Assembly (NCBI RefSeq): GCF_018139145.2
Contig: NC_059478.1
Location: forward strand, 16,537,001 to 16,601,000
Direction of reading: 5' to 3'
Source of the DNA: Gymnogyps californianus
Lineage: Eukaryota > Chordata > Aves > Accipitriformes > Cathartidae
Length of the DNA: 64,000 bases
The stretch's first letter is position 1, and each line of letters opens with the position of its first letter. The notes under the pieces were generated by a model that was given only the letters and a program-made list of their open reading frames with translations, searched no databases and was not told where the DNA came from. Position numbers and translations under genes: made by a program. Positions 51,355 to 61,400 of the stretch are shown in pieces.

Positions 51355-52430
51355 CATAGGCCCATCAGACAATTCAGGTTGGAAGGGACCACGGGAGTCC
51401 ATCCTGTCCAGCCTCTGCTCAGGACAGGGTCAGCCATGAGACCAGACCAGGTGACTCAGGGCTTTGTCTAGTTCAGTCTTGAAAACCTCCAAGGATGGAG
51501 ACTGCACAACCTCCCTGGGCCCCTGTTGCACTGCTGGACCACCCTCATGGGGTAAGTCCCTCCTTGTATCAGCCTGAGCCTCTCTTGTTTCAGCTTACCA
51601 CCGCTGCCTCTCACCCTCCCACCACACACCAGCATGAAGGGCCTGGCTCCATCTCCTCCATAACCTCCTCACAGGCACTGGCAGGTTGCTGGTAGGTGCC
51701 CTCAAAAGCCATGCCCTCCCCAGGCTGAGCAAGCCCCCTTCCCTCAGCCTCTCCTCACAGGGATCCAGCCCCAACCATCTTGGTGGCCTTTTGCTGAACT
51801 CACTCCATTTTAAGGATGTCTTTCCTGTATCGGAGGTCCAAACGTGATGCCGTATCTAAACGTGGTCGAGCAAGTCCTGAGAAGAGGAGGATAATCACTT
51901 TCCTCAACTTCCTGGCTCTGTTGCTGTTAACAAAGCCCAGGATGCTGTCGTTACCGCTGGGGCACGCTGCTGGCTCACGTTCAGTGAGCTGTTCGCCAGA
52001 TCCCAGGCACTTTTCCGCAGAGCTGCCCCCTGCCAGTCCATCCCAGGGGAACCCCAGGGGTTCCTCCTTGCCCAAGGCAGGACTGCATTTGTCCCTACTG
52101 AATTCCATGAGGTCCCTGGCAGCCCCCTCCTCCAGCCTGGCTAGGTCTCTCTGAAAAGCAGCCCAGCCCTCAAGTGTGTTGGTTGGTGTCCCTCTCCCAG
52201 TTTGGTGACACCTGCAGACCTGATGGGAGTGCACTCCACCACCTCCCCAGGTCACTGACAGGGATGTCAAACAGGCCAGGTCCCAGGATAGACCCCTGGT
52301 ACTCCACTTGTGACATGCAGAGTGAGACCCATCACCCACAACCCTCTGAGACCCACCACCCAACCAAGTTTGTATCCACCCAGTCATCCACTCATCCGGG
52401 CCTTAACAGCCTAATTTGGACACTTGTTAG
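51355..52430 (-). mobile_element. CR1 LINE, 5'-truncated, with decayed RT C-terminal half
   Basis: A copy of about 1.07 kb in reverse orientation. Its 3' end (lowest coordinates) carries the CR1 block TTCAGGTTGGAAGGGACC and a further block CTCCAAGGATGGAGACTGCA; terminal octamers are lost. Read on the - strand, the body encodes remnants of RT: WIQTWLGGGSQRVV (CR1 WVKNWLDGRAQRVV), then RDLARLEE, LMEFSRDKC, the AEK(D)LG block and GLARPRLDTAS (ALVRPHLEYC). At the FADD active-site position (52207-52218) the aligned codons give Ser-Ala-Gly-Val, so both catalytic aspartates are lost, and the reading frame shifts on either side. The 195-codon - frame at 51800-52387 is a readable part of this relic, not a host gene. 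The upstream limit is uncertain and weak similarity may run to about 52500. Confidence 0.92.
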
Positions 52431-53554
52431 CCTCCTCCTTTTTAAAAGCTTTTTCTCTCATACTGATGTAACACAGAAAGAAATGTCAGTGTACAAACCT
52501 GCTCAATAGGCAGAATAAGCAACCCAATCACTGGAAAAGACCATTTCTCCTAGCAAAGAGTGGAGAAGTAAGAAAACCACAGGAATGTCCTACATTTGAC
52601 TTTAGAGACAAGCCTGTTTATGTGGTTTGCGGCATTGCCTTATACCATAAGTGCCTGAGCAATTTAAGGAGTTATTACATAGTGTAACAGATGTTTAAAT
52701 ACTTCACAGATCTAACTAGCAAGCAAAAGCCACACCATGTTGCTGTCACCTGCTTCAGTGCAGACAGGGAAAGAGGTGACCCCCCCCATTTTTCTTTCAC
52801 AGCATTAACTTCTTTCTTCACCACTGCCTCTCCCCTCAGTTCCCATTGCCTTCGCCCTTCTGTCTCCCTGTGTCAAGGCCTCCATCTCCCCACTGTCCCT
52901 AGGGTCCCTATTTCAGTCTCCCCTCTCCCTTCTCCTTCCACTCCTGAAGGACACAAGCAGCCAAAGCCAGACAGGCCAAAACAGACTTTTTCCATGGTCA
53001 GAGAGACCCAGGTGAGCCTCTTCTGACTCTCGCCTGTCTCCTGCTGGCGCTCTGCTGCAGGTTGCCTCCAACACTTCATGAGGAACATTTTCCATTACAT
53101 TTTTCATTTCCAACTCCCAACCTTTCTATCATATGATTTCAGGTTAAAACAGCAGGAATTTTGTACAGCTTATCTGGTTCAATATGATCTTTCTGTCAGC
53201 TGCTGGAAAAAGATTAGTAGACGTTAAAGCCAGAAGCCAAAATCCAGCTGTGATCCATCTCCAGCCTCACCCTAGAAACTTAACCTCATCCCAAATACCA
53301 GAGTTTTTCTAACTGAAACCAAGGGCTTGTACACATGAACCATCATTCGTAACCCTAACACTCACCACAACACACTTTCAACTATCATAACCAGATTTTC
53401 CTCAGCTGTGCATGTTTTTTAGTGATTAACAGAGTACAACAGCTAAAATAGAAAATACCATGTAGTTTCAGCTACTGAACCTGTATTTAACAGCTGCTCA
53501 TCGCCCTGCGGGACTGCCAATGCTGCTTTTGCTACAGGCAGGTAAAAGAAGAGT
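52431..53554. other. Intergenic DNA, no gene recognised
   Basis: A pyrimidine-rich section at about 52780-53000 gives open frames of 111 codons on + and about 70 on -, none recognised. No other element seen, apart from possible CR1 remains up to about 52500. Confidence 0.5.
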
Positions 53555-53660
53555 CTGAGAACAGTCATGTTGGCTTAGACCACCAGTGCACCCAGGCAAG
53601 GGCTCTAACTACAGCCAACAGGGAAAAGAAGGAGAACACACACCTACAGGGATATTCCCT
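53555..53660. repeat. Possible old dispersed repeat fragment
   Basis: CATGTTGGCTTAGACCACCAG followed by CACCCAGGCAAGGGCTCTAA resembles an old sauropsid repeat with TTGGGTCAGACCAATGG and CATCTAGCCCAGTATCCTG blocks. The resemblance is partial and from memory; the fragment could be unrelated. Confidence 0.25.
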
Positions 53661-54079
53661 CTGGCCATCTCTGGCCTTAAAGATAATGCCTTTGTATTTA
53701 ATAAGAAAACATACAAAGAAGAAAAACTCCTCACTGGTGTTTCCCATTGCATTCCTAAAAAAAGGAAGAAAGCGTCTGACAAAAGGAGTCCTGCCCCGAA
53801 CCGATGGTTTTCCATGCTCCTGCCAGCACAGCTCTTCCAGGAGATCCAGAGCAAGCTCTTGCCCTAAACCTAACGCATAACAGCTCTATAATGACACATG
53901 ATTTATATGTATGATACTGGATTAGCAAAGAGATAAATGTAATTTCTGCCATTTTAAAACTATTCTCACATTTAGGCTTTATATATCATTTCACAGAAGG
54001 ATACGTACTCTTTTGTTAGCTATCACGTCTGTACCCTGTACTAGTTTCTTTCATATTTTCCATCTACCTTGTGTCAGAG
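53661..54079. other. AT-rich intergenic DNA
   Basis: No gene or repeat recognised; short frames only. Confidence 0.5.
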
Positions 54080-54266
54080 CAGGGGTTCCTGGACTGTGGC
54101 CCACCAAGTCACAGCAACTGATCCACAGGCAAAGGTGCACAGGTCTGCATTGCCTTTGTAATGTTCAGTAAAGTTTAATGGGGAGGACACTTTATTCCTC
54201 CCATCAGCCCACCCCTTGCAACTTCATAGTTGCCTGTGGAAAGGCAAAAAAGCTTGGGAGTGACTG
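54080..54266. mobile_element. Candidate hAT-like non-autonomous DNA transposon
   Basis: A 187-bp segment begins CAGGGGTTCCTGGACT and, on the opposite strand, begins CAGTCACTCCCAAGCT; both resemble the CAGNGGTTCCCAAACT terminal inverted repeat of Charlie-type hAT elements. Inside, CCACAGGCAA (54123-54132) is matched by its exact reverse complement at 54230-54239, and GGGAGGA/TCCTCCC form another pair at about 54181-54202, so the piece is foldable like a MITE. The flanking 8-mers (TGTCAGAG and TCTGCTTT) do not match, so a target-site duplication is absent or eroded. It has no transposase. An old MITE is the best reading, but chance similarity is possible. Confidence 0.4.
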
Positions 54267-54829
54267 TCTGCTTTCTGTTCTAAAGAATAATGGCTTTATA
54301 ATGGAATTTTCCAACGAGAAAATTAATCTGGCCATATAACCAATTAGGATAACTAAGAAATTCACAAAAGTACGTCTGCAGCAAAGTACCCAGATTCCAG
54401 AACTTTGCAAATCCCTGACACTAACTGGCTTGATCTTCTAATTTACACTGACACCACATTACAATGACCTGCCTACATCTGACATTAAGCATAATTTAAT
54501 GCTTGTTAATCAACAACGAGGGGAAGTGTACGCCCTGCGTTCCTTATCTAATGCTTTCCCTCTCCTCTGCTGAGAGAGTTAGAGTATTTGCCTCGTTCTG
54601 TCTATCATCTTCTTTGGTAAACACCAGTCACTGGAGTAAATCTGATAAGTAGGCTGACTTCTGACCTCTTTGTTCATATTTGTGTCATATATAAATATGT
54701 TGCTGGCAATATTTTCTGGTGGTAAACTTCTTGGGGTTTTTTTTAACCCATTAAACAGAAATGCATTATAGAATAGAACATAAGGGAATTTCAAAGTATT
54801 ATAAATATAGGATTAGGAAACTTGCCAGC
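54267..54829. other. AT-rich intergenic DNA
   Basis: No gene or repeat recognised. Confidence 0.5.
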
Positions 54830-54965
54830 AATATCTATTGCTGACAGCTGACTTTATTACAGTTCATCAGCATTAATTGCCTCATTGTTGAATGACTTTT
54901 GCATGTAATTATCACCAGTCTAAACACAGATTGCCTCAGGTACAGCATCTAATGTGATCATGTGT
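54830..54965. promoter_or_regulatory. TAAT-rich segment resembling conserved non-coding DNA
   Basis: The words CATTAATTGCC, ATTGTTGAATGAC, TTGCATGTAATTATC and AGTCTAAACAC are packed into about 130 bp without simple repeats. POU-like (TTGCATGTAAT) and homeodomain (TAATTA) words are adjacent, a pattern common in neural enhancers. Inferred from sequence texture only. Confidence 0.28.
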
Positions 54966-56289
54966 TCTGAATCCTATTAAAATAGCCAAGATATAGCAGA
55001 GATTATTCTCTCCCTAACAGTAAGGAAGCGAAAGAAGCAACAAAAACAGGGGGAAATTATTTTGCTCAGCCTAAACAGTGTTAATTTCTCTGTCTCATTC
55101 CAATGTTTCCAGCAATGCTTTGGTGCCATAGATGCTGAAGCAAGACTTAGAGATGCCAATTCTATACCAGTGTCATTTATCTCAAGGACAAGTGAAAATT
55201 CCTGTGCCCCACTAGAAAGAAAATGCCGGAGGCATGATTGCTAAAATGGGCTTTAAACATCATGCTATATTTTAATAGACAGAAAGATGGATACATCAAT
55301 GTCTAAAATAATAATTCTTAGATTATATTTATCAGAACAAGGCAAGGCTGGAATTGTAACTTGAAGAAGCCTGAGCTCCAGTATTGTGAGCTAATACCCA
55401 AGGAGAGAGGACACACAGTCCCTTCTTTGAACTTCTATGCTCTTTTAAGATGTTTTCAAGATCTAAAGGCTCAGCATCAAAGACAAAATTTCATACTTTT
55501 TTTTACACCAACCTAAAATCTTCACACCATATTACTATCCCATTCCCAAACCCTACTTTCTCAATAAAAAATAAATTAATCAATTACTATTCCCTTTCCT
55601 CAATGTACCAGCTCTTTTGAGACTTAACAGAATACACTCAACTTTTCTGAATCATTACATGCAATAGACACATGAAGGGTTTTAAAAAAAAATTATATAA
55701 AATAAAATTTTGCAATTTCACTTGTAGATTTATTTAAAGTCTTCAAAAGGATCATCTTAAAAGCCTCAATATCATCTGAGGAATGAGTTGCTTATCATAG
55801 CAAATTTTGTCAATGTCAAATACCCACCATTCTCATGTATATGCCTCCTTATATGCATACTTACCTATCACCTGCCAGGGTTCTGGAGTGACTTTTCAGA
55901 GAAATTCATATTCAAGATTGTGTTTCAGCCACAGATTTAACAGTAAAGGACTTGAAAACTATGTTATGCAGTATTTAAAAATACAGCATGAAAAGCTATG
56001 TTGAATAAGGACTTTCAGCAGTGAAAAAGGATTTGACTATGCAACACAGACAGACAGCTTCAGAAATTTTACAATATTTTTAAACACTAGTAAGCTGTTC
56101 TTGATTTGATGTTGTGTGTTGTCAAGGGCTTTTGCAGTTCTCTTGTAGAGAAAAGTAGCTGCAGACATAAATGCTCGAATAAAGACAAGACTTGTCACAT
56201 ATTGCCTTCCTTTACCCCTCCTCACGTTGCTTTTTCTCTCAAGTTTATTAGCATTAATAACTGGAAGCACTGATGTAGCCTTTTAGGGT
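54966..56289. other. AT-rich intergenic DNA
   Basis: No gene recognised. The part at 55020-55190 is non-repetitive and could be conserved non-coding DNA. An A9-type tract lies near 55683. Confidence 0.5.
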
Positions 56290-56720
56290 ATTAGACCAAA
56301 CCTGTAAATTAATGCATTGGTTCATCACAATTCATTAATCAAGCCTGTGCTGGATTTAACAGACAGCAGATTATTAAAGACACCAAATTACACAGACGAA
56401 AAAACCCAGCTCCCAGAGGGTCAGATGCAATGTGAATGGTTTTGCATAAAACCATAAACCTGCTATTAAATTAAAAACAGGCAAAAATTATGTCCGCTGC
56501 TTATCTAAAGTAATTTTTTTTAAAAGGGATGTTACGCTAATTTACTTCTTAACTGGTCCTGGTTACACAGCAAAGGACTAAAGGTTAACTGCAATGGCTC
56601 CTCTGATGCTTGGTTAAGCAACTTACACTAACATATCCTGACTGAGGTGAAGAAATTAATGAAATTACTACTGTAATTCATTACTAATGGAAAATTGTCA
56701 ATGCTTTCAGCCAGCAGTTC
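56290..56720. promoter_or_regulatory. TAAT-rich segment resembling conserved non-coding DNA
   Basis: It contains GTAAATTAATGCATTGG, CAATTCATTAATCAAG, CTAATTTAC, GAAATTAATGAAATTAC and TAATTCATTACTAATGG. This is a high density of homeodomain-type half sites, partly as ATTA pairs, in otherwise complex sequence. Enhancer function is an inference. Confidence 0.28.
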
Positions 56721-57395
56721 ACACAAATTTTCTGCAGACGTGAAGACCTAGTACAGTGACTCATGCTCTTAGACTTGCTACTCTTATTTCAAGTCCTAGC
56801 ACCATTCATCACAGCCGAACTTTATGCCACGCTACCCAGCAAAGTTTAGCAACCTTTGATCTCAATAGCTGAGGTCTTTCTACTTCTGTGACACGGGTTT
56901 ATGAAGGAAGAAAAAGTAACATGTAATTTTCAGCATCAATCTAAGGAATGCTAAAATAAAGAGAGAATAGAGGCAGAATCACTGCAACCAGCATCCAGAG
57001 TATAACAAACATAGGAAAGATTGTAATTTGCCAACTAATGATGCCAAAAGCAAATTTTACACTCATTTACAGTTTATATTTCAACTACCAATTTAAAGGA
57101 CAACATTTATAACAAATAGTGAACACTAACAGTTAGTGAAGAGCCTGAACAAGACTGGTCTGTTGTGCTACATAGTCCTGGTTTCCCTTTATATTCTTCA
57201 CTAAACCACAAAACAGAATATCAAACTAAGATAGGATAGCAAAGTTGTCCATCCCAAAAGAGAGACTCATCTGCGACTACTGTAATAGTTGTCATCTACA
57301 GATAGCAAGAACATGTTACATTCAGTGACTTTGACATAAATAAAGTATTTAATACTACTTAACTGCATATATCTAATAGGATTCCTTTCATGTTG
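56721..57395. other. AT-rich intergenic DNA
   Basis: No gene or repeat recognised. Confidence 0.5.
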
Positions 57396-57432
57396 ATTTA
57401 TAGGACAACATTCATTTATAGGACAATGTTGT
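57396..57432. repeat. Small direct and inverted repeat
   Basis: ATTTATAGGACAA occurs at 57396-57408 and again at 57414-57426. Overlapping it, ACAACATT (57405-57412) and AATGTTGT (57425-57432) can pair as a hairpin with a 12-base loop. It is probably a local duplication; no function is known. Confidence 0.7.
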
Positions 57433-58854
57433 TTTATGGTTGTGGGGTTATGCTGGGAGGAAGCTAACAAAGATAATCTTTATGATCTTCCCATTGATTT
57501 GCTTTTTGTTTGTGAGCAAGAAAGATACTGTTTCTGATGGCGATAAATACCCAGGAGACAAGAATTGTGCAGCATGGTTCCCAATGGAGCAGCAGGGTTA
57601 AATTATGCAAACAAAAATTAAAGTTTGAATATCAGTATGGTTTTCCCCCACGGGGAAGAGCAAAATTAAAAGAGGTAGGGAAATCCCTCCCCATATAGGA
57701 ACTCGACAAAGCACACCCAAAGCTGTTTTGACTCTGTTCTATGCATCCCACCATGTGAAATGGAAAGAACATCTGGCACAATGAGACTAGCATAGCGAGC
57801 GCTTTTAATGGAAGAAGACAGCAGATTTGCTGTCACATCCTTCCCTCCCTGTGCGGAGTGGGGTTCTGCAGATGATGCTCAGCAAGCGTGGCCAGAAAGT
57901 CCCTGTACATCACCTATTTTAAGGGATATATGGTCTCCTCAGGAGAAGCCAATGCAAGTAAAAGCCACAAAGATGTGGACCAGGGAAGAGCCTATGTTGC
58001 CCGTTCCTTACGCTTGGTCCACAAGCATCCCATCAGCTGCTTTCAGGGAACGAGTGCTGAGGCAGACAGGATCCCCGTGCACCTTGAATGGTATTTCTCA
58101 GGCTAAGCTTTTGCCAAGTTCAAAAATTAGCATTTCTCCTAACTCAGTGAAGGGTATTACAAGAACTCTTACTCAAAGTCCAGCTAACCCTGGCGTCACA
58201 GCATACACCGAGAGCAAAGCAGTGTGTGAGAAGGTATCTGTCTGCTTCACTTTGCAGTTGTTACTCCCACAGATTAGTACAGTTGCAGAGCTCAAAAATT
58301 AGGTAATGCAACCTAAAAATCAAAGGAATGATAAGGTCTTCATGGACAATGGATGCTCGGAATGTATTCAATGTAAAAGCTTCTGATTATGTTATTTAAT
58401 ACATAAAAACGACTTACACTTCTAAGTTAATTCTCACTGAAATCAGCTGAGTACTGCCTTTGCGTACACATCCATACGGATAGACTATAATGTACTGTAT
58501 CAAGTACAGTCCTTTTACCAGTATCCCAGGCCAAATCTCTACTTCAAACATTGGACTCGTAACATCTTACAATGTAAATTAGTAACTCCTCTATCAAGTT
58601 TTTGAAGCATTATTTGTAAACCCCACTTTAGTGTTCAGTAGGATGGTATACACAGTCCCAATTCTTTACGCCAAGTGTCCTAAAATACTTGGGGGGTTAG
58701 GGAGAAACTTAGTACACATATGTAATGCTCCTGCAATAGCTGGACTTCTCTATATTACAAGCAGGTGAAAACAAGGACTACTTTAACAGCAACAACAAAG
58801 TACACCTTCCTAGCACTATAAAAATTACAAAATTTTCATGTTGAATGTGTTCCT
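57433..58854. other. Intergenic DNA, no gene recognised
   Basis: A 164-codon + frame (57808-58302) has no recognisable domain or splice context and is not called. No repeat identified. Confidence 0.5.
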
Positions 58855-59340
58855 TAATTATATAAAACTCTGCAAAGAATAACATAGTTTAAATTTATTA
58901 TGCAAATGCTCTTAATTTATGACAGATTGCTACTTCAAATACAAGTATTAAATCTTTATTAGATTCGTTGAGATAATGCACTAATATGCATCACTAAGGT
59001 CTTAAATTTCTAAGCAGCAATAGTGTTTGTTAGATGCAAATAAGGATTACCTTAATTAAAACACTATCCTCAGCATCTCAGAAGATTTAATCCAAATTTT
59101 TATATAGGGCACATTCATTATCTATCTCCAGTTAATAAAAATATGACCTACTTTGGTTACATTTTAGAATTTAACGTTGATTACCATTTTGTTAATAGAA
59201 ATAAGATACTAAAGACTTTAAAGACAAGCCAAAAGCAATTTTGCCAGCCTAATTAAAATACTATTTAATGGCCTCAGAAGGAGCTTTATATTTATTCATA
59301 ACTGTAGAGGTAGACTTTTTAGAAATGTTTTTTAAAATAT
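58855..59340. promoter_or_regulatory. Very AT-rich segment resembling conserved non-coding DNA
   Basis: Octamer-like TATGCAAATGC (near 58900) and GATGCAAATAAGGATTACC (near 59035), plus CTTAATTATAT, CCTTAATTAAAAC and CCAGTTAATAAAA, occur in complex AT-rich sequence. ATGCAAAT is the POU-factor octamer and appears twice. Inferred only; alternatively it is simply AT-rich DNA. Confidence 0.25.
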
Positions 59341-60690
59341 CAAATTAGACAACAGACTCCTAAAAATATACCTAAGGATAACAAGTGAGATTTATAACCA
59401 ACGAGCTTAAAGCAGAGCCCGAAGAGATTCAGAGAACTCCTAAACCCCACAGGGACACTTTTGAACATGCGAGCTGTTCTGATAAGCTCAACAAGACTCC
59501 TCACTTCTGTAGGAGGAGGCCCGTACCATTTGCCTTTGCAGAAGCAAGGCTTAAATTAATCATAACACTCCAAATGTAGCGTCAAGTTACTGCTAAGTAG
59601 TAGTTTCCAAGGAGACATGATGCTTATCAAAATACTCTGATGCGCTGCAGCCTGCCAGATCTAAGACAGTATCTGAATGGGTTAGTGCACTTCTTAGCAA
59701 AATGCAGCTTATTCTGGATTAAATCAGGGACACAGCAGGCTCAGCGAGAAGGCAAAGTTTTGGGAGAGCAGGGGGAGCATACTCCTCACCATAAAGCTTC
59801 TCTTGTACCTACTACTGCCATATTAAGCAGGATAAAGAGGGTCCAGAGGGACCATGGCCAGCTGAAGCGTGTGGTCAGAGACCCCGTGGGGCCACCGCTT
59901 CCCCAGAGCCATCCACTTACTCCCGTGGATTTCTCAAGCGCATGTGTGAAGTTGTCTTTTCACAGCATTGCTTGGCAAAATGTAGCCTCCCTGTACATAC
60001 CCTCTTCTCCGTACAGAAAGGTTGGACAAAAACATACATCCTACAGAGACAGTGTGTCAGGATTTGTCCTTCAAACCCCCACAGAGGTGCCACTTACAAC
60101 ATCCTAAAACAAAATACTTATTTTTGAAGGTAAGAATGTCAGATGATGGCTGAATCCAAAGCCTTGTCCATTTATCACCCAACAAAAACTCTAGCATATA
60201 GAGTTTCTCTTACTAAAATTAATTCGGATTGGACACCTCTAGTTATTGCTGGGTTTAGTTTGTCGAAAGGTTTTGAGGGACTGAAGAATCTCACTGCTTT
60301 CAAGAGACACAATGTTTATGGCTTTCTACTAAAAGTGATTATCAATTCCTACACTGTCAATCTGTAAGTATTACGGGTGAACAATGCCACAAATCCCCTA
60401 CTAGGGTTCTCACCACAAGTGGAAATTCCCAATTTAATTAAAGCCAGTACATACTGGGTTTTTTTGATCTCCATCACATAGAAGCCACCTGCTCCAGCAA
60501 GGGATCCAAACAGCCAGTGGCTACACCTGGGGTTTACAAAGGTTGGGAGAAGAAGTGGCAGGTTCAGACAAAGCGACATTGTTCAGAGAGGAGGCCATGG
60601 GAAGATGTAAGGATGCGTGCAGAGCTGAGCAGCGCCAGGGGAAGCTCCCTGTGCAGAAGATGTCTCTGGCTAGAAACATAAGAAGCAGGG
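59341..60690. other. Intergenic DNA, no gene recognised
   Basis: A 155-codon + frame (59640-60107) resembles no protein I know. No repeat identified. Confidence 0.5.
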
Positions 60691-61400
60691 CCTGGGAAGA
60701 GCAGTGACGCTTATCCTCTGCTTCTCGCCCCGGCGCGGGGCAAGGAGCTGGAGGGGCAGCCTGCCACTGAGCCCTGGGGCACCCTGCAGCCACTGGGCCC
60801 AGCTGCCTCACCGGCAGCTGGTCAGCAAGTGGGGCTGCTACCCACGGGGCAGGCGGGAGGCAGGCGTGATGCCCTGCAGCCCCCAGGCACAGGGCAGCCG
60901 GGGGGCCCCGGCACCCACACAAAGCCTCGCTGCAGCCGGCAGTCTCCATCCACACTTTCCGCTTTCGCATGTTGCGCTCTGTCTGGCACTCTCTGCTCCG
61001 TTCCCGCACACTGGTTTTAGCATGTTTCTAGTCCAATGTCTTTTTCCTGCTCCCTTGTTCAGTATTTCCACTCTATTGCTTCTCTACTTTGTAATTCTTT
61101 GCTGGCCCTGTATCACTAAAAAGTGATATAAAAGCTCCTTCCCAACTCCCAAATACGCTATCAGAAAAAACAAGGGTAACGACACATTTCCCCTTCCATC
61201 TCTTTTGCCACGCTCAGTCCAACAGCAGCCGCCGTGGCAAACAGCCCTTTCGGCTGCCACGTGCCCAGGGACAGCAGCGTCCTGCCCCGTGCCCCCTCAG
61301 GTCGCCAGCCCTGCAGCCTCCCGGTGCATCCGCTGCCACACGCACCTGTGGGGCTGTCCTCCACAACCCCCAAAAGCTGATCGCTGAACACGAGGAGTTA
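60691..61400. other. Two GC-rich patches, no gene recognised
   Basis: GC-rich sequence at about 60710-60960 (including CCCCGGCGCGGGGC) and 61205-61380 carries overlapping frames on both strands (162 and 140 codons in the first, 130 in the second). CpG density is below that of the island at 49 kb. They may be weak CpG islands, GC-biased conversion sites or unrecognised exons; nothing decides between these. Confidence 0.45.

Noticed and set aside
51800..52387. 195-codon - strand open frame as a host gene
   Set aside because: The sequence aligns in order with CR1 RT blocks, so it is LINE debris.
59599..59618. GTTTCCAAGGAGAC as a third X-box
   Set aside because: The right half-site deviates from the RFX consensus and the sequence is not a good palindrome.
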